DNA of 64,000 bases, taken from positions 372,001 to 436,000 of the forward strand of contig NZ_JRHH01000002.1 in the NCBI RefSeq assembly GCF_000757385.1. The letters run 5' to 3'. Origin of the DNA: Flavobacterium aquatile LMG 4008 = ATCC 11947 (lineage in GTDB: Bacteria > Bacteroidota > Bacteroidia > Flavobacteriales > Flavobacteriaceae). The position numbers and the translations under genes are program-made. Each line of letters opens with the position of its first letter. The first letter of the stretch is position 1. Shown in pieces: positions 28,265-35,601 of the stretch. Below the pieces are notes generated by a model. The model did not search any database and was not told where the DNA came from. It was given only the letters and a program-made list of their open reading frames with translations.

Positions 28265-28885
28265 TTATTTGCCATTAAATGTATTCATAGTTTCGTTTAA
28301 TCCTGCTAAAGCAAATGAGGTAATGATTTCTGAAGCCAATTCTAATCGTTCTTTTAAGTTGGTTTTTTCTTCTTCGCTCCATTCGCCAAGAACGTAATTT
28401 ACTTGTTGTCCTTTTTTAAATTGGTCGCTTATTCCAAATCTGAAACGTGGATATTCGGTTGAGTTTAAAAGTAATTGAATGTTTTTTAATCCGTTGTGTC
28501 CGCCGTCGCTTCCTTTGGTTTTTATTCTTATGGTTCCGAAGGAAAGGTTTAAATCATCGGTGATTATTAGTATATTTTCTTTAGGAATATTTTCTTTTTC
28601 CATCCAATATTTCACCGCTTTTCCGCTGAGGTTCATGAAGGTATTTGGTTTTAAAAGAAGTAAGGTTCTTCCTTTAATTTTGAATTCGGCTAGGTCACCC
28701 AATTTTGAGGTTTGAAAGGAAATACTTTCTTTTCTAGCAAAATGGTCTAGTATTTTGAAGCCGATGTTGTGGCGTGTATTTACATAATCGATGCCAATAT
28801 TGCCTAAGCCAACGATAAGGAATTTCTTCATTGGGTCTATAATTTCTTGTTCTTTTTTATGGAATATTTTTGAAAACCAATTCAT
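28265..28885 (-). CDS. pth: Peptidyl-tRNA hydrolase
   Basis: It releases tRNA from peptidyl-tRNA that drops off the ribosome. 206 aa. Family motifs: FLIVGLGNIG (Asn29), NTRHNIGF (His39), KPNTFMNLSGKAV, ITDDLNLSFG (Asp110) and GGHNGLKNI. It has an 18-residue N-terminal extension before MKKFLIVGLGN. An ATG at 28831 would give the standard-length enzyme. It is the third gene of a prs-rplY-pth series, with a repeat element between it and rplY. Confidence 0.93.
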   Translation of the reverse strand: MNWFSKIFHKKEQEIIDPMKKFLIVGLGNIGIDYVNTRHNIGFKILDHFARKESISFQTSKLGDLAEFKIKGRTLLLLKPNTFMNLSGKAVKYWMEKENIPKENILIITDDLNLSFGTIRIKTKGSDGGHNGLKNIQLLLNSTEYPRFRFGISDQFKKGQQVNYVLGEWSEEEKTNLKERLELASEIITSFALAGLNETMNTFNGK

Positions 28886-28932
28886 GTGGTAAAAGTAAGA
28901 TATTTGTTTTAAACGTGAAACTTTGTGTAAAT

Positions 28933-29035
28933 GGATTGCTAGCTAACCCTGATTGCAATTGAATCTCGTCTTTTGGGACGAGATGGAATGTAAAGCAGGA
29001 ATAAGGATTCCAAGAAAGCCCGAGCGGTTCGTTCC
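28933..29035 (-). repeat. Dispersed hairpin repeat, copy 3 (inverted)
   Basis: Its reverse complement reads CGCTCGGGCTTTCTTGGAAT, TTATTCCTGCTTTACATTCC, a hairpin ATCTCGTC / GACGAGAT and TTGCAATCAGGGTTAGC. These pieces match copy 2 (left part) and the copy at 60361 (centre and right end) in the same order. It lies between rplY and pth. Confidence 0.75.
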
Positions 29036-29040
29036 TAAAT

Positions 29041-29070
29041 AAAAAAAGCACCAGTTTCCTGATGCTTTTT
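29041..29070 (-). terminator. Terminator-like hairpin after rplY
   Basis: AAAAAGCA plus CCAG and the complementary CTGATGCTTTTT form a stem with one mismatch, flanked by A- and T-runs, 20 bases after the rplY stop on the minus strand. Confidence 0.65.
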
Positions 29071-29089
29071 GGTATTATATTTAAAGAAA

Positions 29090-29692
29090 TTATTTTTTCT
29101 TTTTTGCTCCTTTTTCTGCTTTTGCAGCTTCTTGAGCAGCTTTCATAGCAGCACGAGAAATCTTCACTTGAGCTACAACTGTGTTGTCTGGGTGCATTAA
29201 TTTGTAATTATCTGAAGCTAATCTAGTTACATATAATTTGTTACCCATTTGCAATTCTGAAATGTTAGCTTCTACGAAATCTGGAAGATTTTTTGGTAAA
29301 GCTTTCACTTTTAATCTACGTTGATTTAAGTTTAATACACCTCCTAAAAGTACACCTGGAGAAGTTCCTGTAATTTTAACTGGTACTTCCATAACGATTT
29401 CTTTGTCGTCACTTAATTGGAAGAAGTCAATGTGTAAAATTGCATCACTTACTGGGTGAAACTGAATGTCTTGAAGAATTGCGTTGTACGTTTTTCCATC
29501 CAAATCAATGGCAACTGTGTGCGCATTTGGAGTGTAAACCAAACTTTTGAAAGCTTTTGTTTCTGCTTGAAAATGTACTGGTTGACTTCCTCCGTAAATA
29601 ACGCAAGGAACCATTCCAGCATTACGTACCGCTTTGGTTGCTACCTTGCCCACGCTTTCTCTTTCTGATCCTTTAATTGAAATTGATTTCAT
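29090..29692 (-). CDS. rplY: 50S ribosomal protein L25/general stress protein Ctc
   Basis: Binds 5S rRNA. 200 aa, so the long (Ctc/TL5) form: an N-terminal L25 domain ([34 protein letters not shown]) and a C-terminal beta domain (about 95-180), ending in a Lys/Ala-rich tail (EKGAKKKK). It lies 67 bases after prs on the same strand, the usual Bacteroidota neighbourhood. Confidence 0.95.
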   Translation of the reverse strand: MKSISIKGSERESVGKVATKAVRNAGMVPCVIYGGSQPVHFQAETKAFKSLVYTPNAHTVAIDLDGKTYNAILQDIQFHPVSDAILHIDFFQLSDDKEIVMEVPVKITGTSPGVLLGGVLNLNQRRLKVKALPKNLPDFVEANISELQMGNKLYVTRLASDNYKLMHPDNTVVAQVKISRAAMKAAQEAAKAEKGAKKKK

Positions 29693-29759
29693 TGTAAAAT
29701 ATATAATTAATAAAAAATTACTTGTTGATCGCTAGATTTTAGTCCAGCTTTTCTTTGAT

Positions 29760-30701
29760 TTACATCAAAAATTTTCCACTGATGGAATTGTTGTGTTGTA
29801 CCATGTGCATTACTTCGGCAAAAAGTGGTGCACAACTCACTACTTTTATTTTTTTGGATTCTTTCTTTAACGGAATAGAATCGGTAACTATTAATTCTAA
29901 TAATTTAGAATTTTCTATTTTTTCGTATGCTTCACCAGATAAAATGGCGTGTGTACAAATTGCTCTTACGCTTAATGCACCTTTTTCTATCATTAAATCG
30001 GCTGCTTTTGCTAATGTTCCTCCTGTATCGATCATATCGTCAACAAGAATGATATTTCTGCCTTTTACATCACCAATTAATTCCATTGAATCAATTACAT
30101 TGGCTACTTTTCTTTGTTTGTAACAAATTACAACATCTGATTCTAAAAATTTAGAATAGGCGTAAGCTCTTTTAGAACCACCCATATCTGGCGATGCAAT
30201 TGTTAAATTGTCTAAACCTAAACTCTTTACGTAAGGCAAGAAAATTGTTGATGCAAACAAGTGGTCTACTGGTTTTTCGAAGAAACCTTGAATTTGATCG
30301 GCATGTAAATCCATGGTCATAATTCTAGTTGCTCCTGCGGTTTCTAATAGTTTTGCTACTAGTTTAGCTCCAATCGGCACTCTTGGTTTGTCTTTTCTAT
30401 CTTGTCTTGCGTATCCAAAGTAAGGAATTACAGGAGTTATGTGTCTTGCTGAAGCTCTTTTAGCAGCATCAATCATTAACAAAAGTTCCATTAAATTGTC
30501 TGCGCTTGGAAATGTAGAGCATACAATAAAAACGCGTAATCCTCTTATTGATTCTTCATAAGAAGGTTGAAATTCACCATCACTATATTTAGAGAACGTA
30601 ACTTTACCTAACGGAATTCCATAGTTTTGAGCTATTTGTTCTGCTAAGTGTACACTTTGAGAACACGCAAATATTTTTGCTTCTGGTTCTAGATGTGACA
30701 T
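29760..30701 (-). CDS. prs: Ribose-phosphate pyrophosphokinase
   Basis: Makes PRPP from ribose 5-phosphate and ATP for nucleotide, His and Trp synthesis. 313 aa, normal length. Visible motifs: FSDGEFQPSYEESIRG-type N-terminal substrate segment (KYSDGEFQ), YFGYARQDRKDKPR near 95-108, DLHADQIQGFF and the PRPP-binding loop ILVDDMIDTGGTL. Divergent from the tRNA-Leu gene. Confidence 0.96.
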   Translation of the reverse strand: MSHLEPEAKIFACSQSVHLAEQIAQNYGIPLGKVTFSKYSDGEFQPSYEESIRGLRVFIVCSTFPSADNLMELLLMIDAAKRASARHITPVIPYFGYARQDRKDKPRVPIGAKLVAKLLETAGATRIMTMDLHADQIQGFFEKPVDHLFASTIFLPYVKSLGLDNLTIASPDMGGSKRAYAYSKFLESDVVICYKQRKVANVIDSMELIGDVKGRNIILVDDMIDTGGTLAKAADLMIEKGALSVRAICTHAILSGEAYEKIENSKLLELIVTDSIPLKKESKKIKVVSCAPLFAEVMHMVQHNNSISGKFLM

Positions 30702-30872
30702 TTTAATTTGTTGTTTTGTTCCGATGTGTTTTGTACAATTTTGCTTTTAATTATGACAAAAGCTTTTTGTGTATAAATACCTCGGATGTAGTTAGTTAGT
30801 TGTGCTTCGAATTAACGAGGTGCAAATTTAGAAATAAAATCCGAGTCTGAAAGGATATTTTTAACTATTTTC

Positions 30873-30904
30873 TTGAAAATGTGATTAAAAATTATTTACA
30901 TTTG
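30873..30904 (+). promoter_or_regulatory. Promoter of tRNA-Leu
   Basis: TTG at 30873-30875, a 21-bp spacer and TACATTTG at 30897-30904, 34 bases before the mature tRNA. Confidence 0.7.
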
Positions 30905-30938
30905 CAGTCTCGAAATGATAAATAGTCATTTTGTCCAT

Positions 30939-31018
30939 GCCCGGATGGCGGAATTGGTAGACGCGCACGACTCAAACTCGTGTACGAAAGTGTGTGGGTT
31001 CGATTCCCACTCTGGGTA
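30939..31018 (+). tRNA. tRNA-Leu (anticodon CAA)
   Basis: Cloverleaf drawn by eye: acceptor GCCCGGA with TCTGGGT, a D-arm with GGTAGACGC, anticodon stem CACGA/TCGTG with loop CTCAAAC (anticodon CAA, reads UUG), a short variable arm TACGAAAGTGT, T-arm GTGGG/CCCAC with TTCGATT, and discriminator A. CCA is not encoded. The 3' half also encodes, on the other strand, the last residues of the recombinase frame. Confidence 0.95.
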
Positions 31019-32630
31019 CTATACTGGACTCACTGCTTTTTAAGTAGTGAGTTTTTTGTTTTTTAGAATCACAACCTTCTTTAAATGAGCTTGTTAGGCT
31101 AAATAAACTGTTGACTTTACTGGTTCGATAATCTCTATTTTTGATAGAATAATTAAAACCCTCTGGAAATAGCATTTCTTGAAACTTCCTTTTTTTGTTA
31201 TAATCTAAAGAAGCATAGAATTTACTGGGGTTTTCGCTAATTTTTAAAAAATATTTTATCGCTTTTTCATGGTTCGATTTTTTTGTAGGCAAATTTTCTA
31301 ATTCATACACTTTTTGCTTAATGTTATCAAGAATTTTTTGACTTTGTCTTTCAAAAATATCTTTCGATATTTCATTTATCGCAAATCTATATTCCATTTT
31401 ATCAAGAGCATCTTTTAATTCATTTGCTTCTTTTGTAATAATTCTTTTTTTGTCAGATAGATTTGACATTTCATCTGAAAGAATTTTTTTTAATTGTTCA
31501 GAAAATAAATCATGTAGTTCTTTTGAAAATTTAAAATCATTTAGTTTGTTTTGAAATTCCTCATGTAATCCCATATTAACTGCTTTCAATGATGAATTAG
31601 CATTTACAGTTTTATTGCATCCATTACATTTATAGTAAAAGAGTTGTTTCTGTTTGTTAAGATAGGATGTCATTGCTACATTACAATCATTGCAAACAAG
31701 AAATTTTGGTGCTAATGGAGTTTCTTCCTTGCCTTTAATTTTTGCAACACCTAAATGTTTTGAACCGCCAAGTATCTTTTGAAGTATTTGAAATTCTTTT
31801 TTACTAATTATTGGTTCCCAATTACCTTTAATATAATTATCTTCTAATAATGAATTACAAACTTTACCTGCATAGAATTCATTTTTCCACATATTAGAAA
31901 GTGATTGGTATGCTATTTTTATTCCTTTGGTTTGTAACCAGTCAATTATTTCTTTATCGCTGTAAGATTTATAGATTTTCATCTTAAAAGCTTCTTTTAT
32001 CAACTTCCCTTCTTCATTAAGTATTATTTCTTGAAATGCCTTTACTTTAGTAGGATCTGAAACTCTTGGTCCAAAATGATCATAACCTCTTGGCGTTTTT
32101 CCGAAAGTTTTTCCATTATTAAGAGAGTTTATTAGTCCAGGAATTATGGTGTCTTGTCTATTAAAATTCTCTTTTTGAGCATAAAGAAGTTGAGTAGAAA
32201 ATTCATTTTCCGCTCGTTCATTAAAAGTGTTGTGTTCTGTACTTACAGAGTAGAGTAGGACGTTGAATTCTTTTCTGAGTTTAACGAATAATTGAATATG
32301 TTCTGCGCCAGCACGCCCGAATCTACTGGGTGACCATATTAAAATGATTTTTGGTCTTTTATTAATAGATGTTTTTTTAATTTTATCTATCAATTCTCTT
32401 AATGTACTTTGTGTATTTATTTTTTTCGAGCTTTCGTATTCGGCATCAAACTCCTCTGTTATTATTAATCCATGGTCTTTTGCAAAAGATTTTATTCTCT
32501 TGACTTGTGTTTCAATACTTCCATTGTTCATGAATTGTTCTTTGGTTGAAACTCTGGTATATGACCAAACTGTTGATCCATAAAAATCACTTAACGTGAG
32601 GTTTTTCTTTTTCATTTTTACCTTGCTCAT
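30972..32630 (-). CDS. Large serine recombinase (integrase)
   Basis: A 552-aa site-specific recombinase. The catalytic serine is Ser28 in YTRVSTKEQ. The resolvase fold continues with IWSPSRFGRAG. Then come the recombinase domain (TPRGYDHFG, around 180-260), a zinc ribbon with CNDC and CNGC (about 310-335) and a coiled-coil region (about 390-450). The last 15 residues (PRVGIEPTHFRTRV) are simply the reverse translation of tRNA-Leu, so the frame runs into the tRNA and stops in its anticodon loop. This is what integration at the tRNA 3' end would leave. It probably moves the neighbouring island. No partner att copy was found. Confidence 0.9.
   Translation of the reverse strand: MSKVKMKKKNLTLSDFYGSTVWSYTRVSTKEQFMNNGSIETQVKRIKSFAKDHGLIITEEFDAEYESSKKINTQSTLRELIDKIKKTSINKRPKIILIWSPSRFGRAGAEHIQLFVKLRKEFNVLLYSVSTEHNTFNERAENEFSTQLLYAQKENFNRQDTIIPGLINSLNNGKTFGKTPRGYDHFGPRVSDPTKVKAFQEIILNEEGKLIKEAFKMKIYKSYSDKEIIDWLQTKGIKIAYQSLSNMWKNEFYAGKVCNSLLEDNYIKGNWEPIISKKEFQILQKILGGSKHLGVAKIKGKEETPLAPKFLVCNDCNVAMTSYLNKQKQLFYYKCNGCNKTVNANSSLKAVNMGLHEEFQNKLNDFKFSKELHDLFSEQLKKILSDEMSNLSDKKRIITKEANELKDALDKMEYRFAINEISKDIFERQSQKILDNIKQKVYELENLPTKKSNHEKAIKYFLKISENPSKFYASLDYNKKRKFQEMLFPEGFNYSIKNRDYRTSKVNSLFSLTSSFKEGCDSKKQKTHYLKSSESSIVPRVGIEPTHFRTRV
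31028..31058 (+). terminator. Terminator of tRNA-Leu
   Basis: An 11-bp stem ACTCACTGCTT / AAGTAGTGAGT (one G-T pair) with loop TTT and a following T-run. It lies inside the 3' coding end of the antisense recombinase gene. Confidence 0.85.
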
Positions 32631-32778
32631 GTATTAATTTTGTAAATTCATATAATTGCTTTGAAAATTCAAATGCGGTTTCTTCATTTAATTGTTTTGA
32701 TAAATTGGGTGCAATTGCAATGATTTCCTCATAGCTTAATAAATGTTGAATATTTGAAACCTTTTCCTTCTGGTCCAT
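32587..32778 (-). CDS. Small protein overlapping the recombinase start
   Basis: A 63-aa charged, probably helical protein (SYEEIIAIAPNLSKQL, TAFEFSKQLYEFTKLIHEQ) with no recognised domain. Its end overlaps the recombinase start by 44 bases in another frame, so the two are probably co-translated. Size and position would suit an accessory factor such as a recombination directionality factor, but nothing in the sequence proves it. Confidence 0.5.
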   Translation of the reverse strand: MDQKEKVSNIQHLLSYEEIIAIAPNLSKQLNEETAFEFSKQLYEFTKLIHEQGKNEKEKPHVK

Positions 32779-32842
32779 ATCTTGTCGTAGATAATACGGG
32801 CTGAAGTATCAGGAACCGAATGGATTTTACATGTTTCATAAA

Positions 32843-33721
32843 TTAAGATTTTATAGTTACTTTATAATTGCCTTGAGATCTTTTTTCAATTTGTATGCTT
32901 GAACCTATCGGCAAATTTGTATTTAAGAAGAACTTTGCTAGTTCTTCTGATTTTTTATGACTTTCGGTAATTTTATATATTTTATTGTTTCCGCCATCGT
33001 CTAAACTTATTTGTAGGAGTTTCGGTTTTTCAAACTGAACTGATCTCCATATTTGATTTTCTATCTCAGTTAAATATTTTAAATCTTCTGTTGTACGATT
33101 CATTTCAATACCTATTAAACGAATTAAGTGGGGTATGTAAGGAATTGTTATTAAAGTTTCACCATAGAATAAATTATTTAATTCAGAACCAATTGAATTT
33201 GTAAAAGAAGATATTCTATATTCCTCGGTTTTCGGACAATATATAAAGGAAGCTATTTGTTTTGGAGAACGTAAACAAGACTTTATTGAATCCATGTAAG
33301 GCGTTATTTCTCTTCTAAAAATATGATGCATTGCAATCTCATCTTCAAGCAGAAATTTAAACCATTCCTTATCATCATGACTAAATTCGCCCTTAGGATC
33401 TTGTATAGCTTTTTTGATGACATCGTCAGCGTAATTACTAAATAATGGTTCAATCCAGATTTTACTTGAAAGGGATTGCAATTTAGTTGTTACAATTCCA
33501 ATGTTTGATAATTCATTTATAATTAAAACCCATAAAGCTTCTGGCAAGGTCATTAGTGTCTTTCTATCTTTAATAAAAAAGGGAATAACATCTTTTTCTT
33601 TCCAATAATTAAATTGTCTAGATGTAATCTCTAAATCCTTTGCCGTGAATTGCTTTTTTGAAATTGCTTCACCAATTTGTTGATAGGATATTGATTTGCT
33701 ATTTGAGTCTTTATTATTCAT
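32843..33721 (-). CDS. MerR-like winged-helix regulator of the island
   Basis: A 292-aa protein with a MerR-type winged helix near residues 22-60 (LEITSRQFNYWKEKDVIPF, then TLPEALWVLIINELSNIG), where MerR proteins have a T-x-R-x-x-x-Y/W-W recognition pattern. The C-terminal 230 residues are not recognised. It is divergent from the 33794 gene across a 72-base region holding a palindrome, and it is upstream of the small protein and recombinase. A regulator of excision or of the divergent genes is a fair inference. Confidence 0.6.
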   Translation of the reverse strand: MNNKDSNSKSISYQQIGEAISKKQFTAKDLEITSRQFNYWKEKDVIPFFIKDRKTLMTLPEALWVLIINELSNIGIVTTKLQSLSSKIWIEPLFSNYADDVIKKAIQDPKGEFSHDDKEWFKFLLEDEIAMHHIFRREITPYMDSIKSCLRSPKQIASFIYCPKTEEYRISSFTNSIGSELNNLFYGETLITIPYIPHLIRLIGIEMNRTTEDLKYLTEIENQIWRSVQFEKPKLLQISLDDGGNNKIYKITESHKKSEELAKFFLNTNLPIGSSIQIEKRSQGNYKVTIKS

Positions 33722-33747
33722 TTTATTTCTTAAAATTTTCGGCTGGG

Positions 33748-33781
33748 TAAATGTAATTATTTTTTATATATTTGACAAATA
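33748..33781. promoter_or_regulatory. Divergent promoter region with palindrome
   Basis: Plus strand: TATATTTG at 33767-33774, 19 bases before the 33794 start. Minus strand: TACATTTA at 33755-33748 as a possible -7 box for the MerR-like gene. A 13-bp palindrome TATTTGACAAATA (33769-33781) overlaps the plus-strand box. Confidence 0.45.
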
Positions 33782-33793
33782 AATATTTAGATA

Positions 33794-34150
33794 ATGAAAA
33801 AAATAGATCCGTTAACGTCAGAGGAGTTTATTGCGAAAAAGAAATCGCAGCGATTTGCAACGCCAGAAAATAGAATTAAGTATAATAATCAATTGGCAAC
33901 AGACTTAAGAGAAAGTAGAGCAATTATTGATAAAAAGATAAACTTAAATCATAGAATTCTATTAAAAGAACTTGATGGTAAAGATGAAGTAATACTGCAC
34001 GAAATGTATTTAGAAGGAAGAGGATTTAGTTTCCTTGTTTTTAATCATATTGTGGAACATCAAGGAGTAAATAGAAATTGCATCTATGAATTCATTATAA
34101 TTATTTTAGAAAATAATCATATAAAAATTATTCGAAATGAAAGATTTTAG
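33794..34150 (+). CDS. Uncharacterised island protein, 118 aa
   Basis: Not recognised. N-terminal half basic and helical (EEFIAKKKSQRFATPENRIKY). The C-terminal half is mixed, with ILHEMYLEGRGFSFLVFNH and a hydrophobic stretch EFIIIILENN that could be a buried strand. The next ORF starts inside its last codons (14-base overlap), so the two form an operon. It is the only plus-strand operon of the island. Confidence 0.5.
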   Translation: MKKIDPLTSEEFIAKKKSQRFATPENRIKYNNQLATDLRESRAIIDKKINLNHRILLKELDGKDEVILHEMYLEGRGFSFLVFNHIVEHQGVNRNCIYEFIIIILENNHIKIIRNERF

Positions 34151-34328
34151 AAACTTACAGACAATTGATACCTCTTTAGATTATCAAAACCTCCAGGTGC
34201 AAAGTTTGCAATTGCAGCATAATAATAAACTATTAAAAAACATTTTAATAGGAACAGCTATTATTTGTATTGCAATACTATCTATTAACCATTACATAGA
34301 AAATAAAAAAGAAGAAGTAACGTATTAA
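34137..34328 (+). CDS. Small single-pass membrane protein
   Basis: A 63-aa protein with a Gln/Leu-rich N-terminal helix (LDYQNLQVQSLQLQHNNK) and one membrane segment (about residues 34-53, LIGTAIICIAILSI), ending in a charged tail. It overlaps the previous gene by 14 bases. No known family seen. Confidence 0.5.
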   Translation: MKDFRNLQTIDTSLDYQNLQVQSLQLQHNNKLLKNILIGTAIICIAILSINHYIENKKEEVTY

Positions 34329-34360
34329 AGCTTCCTTTTGAATAGATGAGCTATCTATTA

Positions 34361-34700
34361 AATAATAGAAAAGGCGTATTGTTTTCTATTGAAATAATTT
34401 AGACTTCAAATACATTTTATTTATCATATTAACTTATAGAAAACTATTGAAAAAGTAATAGAAAAAGCGTATTGTTTTGTATTGAAATAATTTAGACTTC
34501 GAATACATTTTATTTATCATATCAACTTATAGAAAACTATTGAAAAAGTGTATTGTTTTCTATTGAAATAATATAGATTTCAAATACATTTTTTCATCAA
34601 ATCAACTTATAGAAAACTATTGAAAAAGTAATAGTAAAAATGTATTGTTTTGTATTGATTCGTTAGATAATTTCAATACTTGTCCTTGAATAAAAAATAA
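34361..34700. repeat. Array of about 80-93-bp AT-rich repeats with internal inverted repeats
   Basis: The anchor GTATTGTTTT occurs at 34376, 34469, 34550 and 34642 (spacings 93, 81 and 92). A second anchor CTTATAGAAAACTATTG occurs at 34433, 34526 and 34606. Between them runs a conserved TTTAGACTTC(A/G)AATACATTTT segment. GTTTTCTA and TAGAAAAC halves inside each unit can pair. No ORF. An iteron-, recombination- or transfer-site role is possible. Confidence 0.85.
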
Positions 34701-34907
34701 CAACAACTTCTATTGAATAATAGTAAAATTGTTACTAGTAAGCACAAAATTAGATTCGGAAAAAAAATAAAAACAGAATTGATAGTACGACCTATTAAAT
34801 AAGCAAATTAATTTGCATAAATGCAGCTAAATTTGAATTGACTTGTTAGGAATTTAATTGCAATTTGTAACGATTTACTATTTTTTTGTTACAAAATCTA
34901 TAATAAA
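34701..34907. other. Non-coding stretch after the repeat array
   Basis: AT-rich, no gene. The only structure is an inverted repeat TTTGTAAC (34864-34871) / GTTACAAA (34888-34895) just downstream of the minus-strand gene that ends at 34908, perhaps its transcript end. Confidence 0.5.
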
Positions 34908-35120
34908 TTAATCTTCCCAACCGCATAAAGTTAGTCCTATTGCTTTTGCATCTTTAATAGATTTTTTTACTACTGTATGTTTACATGCATTTAGTCCGCG
35001 ACAGGTTTCTTTGTAATGATATTTTGTTGCTCCTTTGCTTTGACATACATATACCTCTTCTATAGTTTTTGTAAACGAAGTAAAAACCAGAAAAGAAAAA
35101 AGGATTATTAGTTTTTTCAT
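34908..35120 (-). CDS. Small secreted protein with a YHxxxxCxGLxxC domain
   Basis: A 70-aa protein with a signal peptide (MKKLIILFSFLVFTSFT). The mature part has the pattern VYVCQSKGATKYH, then CRGLNACKH and a final CGW, a small Cys/His motif found in Bacteroidota proteins, often beside nucleases. The three or four Cys and two His could bind metal or form disulfides. It starts 11 bases after the lipoprotein gene and shares its promoter. Confidence 0.65.
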   Translation of the reverse strand: MKKLIILFSFLVFTSFTKTIEEVYVCQSKGATKYHYKETCRGLNACKHTVVKKSIKDAKAIGLTLCGWED

Positions 35121-35131
35121 ACGTAAATGTA

Positions 35132-35533
35132 TTAATTTTTTACCAGTATTTCATATTCGTTACTATCATGATCTTTTCCTAGAAGTTTTCCGTAGCCTAT
35201 CCATTCGGTAGTTATTTCTATTTCGTTACCCTCTAAATCGGTTATTGTTCCTTTTCCGTATTTTCCTTCAACATTGATGTTTCCTTCAAATTCATTTTCG
35301 TCAACATCAGTAGCAATTACATCATAATTGTATTGATAATCTCCCGATTCACCTGTTCGGTATTCGTATTGATATGTTGTATCTTCATGATGATTGGTAA
35401 TCGAGTCAATTGTTATTTCTTGCACTACTTCTTGAACTAATGGTTGTGCTTTAGCTGTTTCTTTTTTTCTACAAGTATTGAATAATAGTGTTGCTGCAAT
35501 TAATGCGACAAGAAATTGTAGTGTTTTTTTCAT
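35132..35533 (-). CDS. Acidic lipoprotein of the island
   Basis: A 133-aa protein with a lipobox (LLFNTC, Cys at about residue 21) and a Lys-rich then very acidic mature part (NHHEDTTYQYEYRTGESGDYQ, VDENEFEGNINVEGKYGKG). Beta-rich by appearance. Function unknown. Its promoter carries the inverted repeat shared by three units of this island. It is first of two genes, followed by the small Cys/His protein. Confidence 0.65.
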   Translation of the reverse strand: MKKTLQFLVALIAATLLFNTCRKKETAKAQPLVQEVVQEITIDSITNHHEDTTYQYEYRTGESGDYQYNYDVIATDVDENEFEGNINVEGKYGKGTITDLEGNEIEITTEWIGYGKLLGKDHDSNEYEILVKN

Positions 35534-35549
35534 GACTATTGTGTTTTTG

Positions 35550-35596
35550 TAAAAATAATCATAGCGACTGTTTAAATTTTACGGAAAACCGTAATC
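35550..35596 (-). promoter_or_regulatory. Shared operator-promoter, copy 1
   Basis: Inverted repeat TTACGGAAAACCGTAA at 35579-35594 (ending TTTTACGG at 35577). Exactly 19 bases separate it from the minus-strand -7-like box TATTTTTA (35557-35550). The start codon at 35533 is 17 bases further. Same layout as at 41866 and 42214. Confidence 0.7.
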
Positions 35597-35601
35597 ACTT
35601 A

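Noticed and set aside
28857..29051. 64-aa minus-strand frame between pth and rplY
   Set aside because: Covers the dispersed hairpin repeat and the pth 5' end. No protein-like character.
29755..30123. 122-aa plus-strand frame opposite prs
   Set aside because: Shadow of prs, whose assignment is certain.
33742..33750. CTGGGTAA as a possible second att site matching the tRNA-Leu end
   Set aside because: Only about 8 matching bases, which is expected by chance. No convincing direct repeat of the tRNA 3' end was found up to 42.4 kb, so the island's far border stays undefined.
34361..34700. Possible CRISPR array
   Set aside because: The repeated units are long and the sequences between anchors are themselves conserved, so there are no unique spacers, and no cas genes are present.
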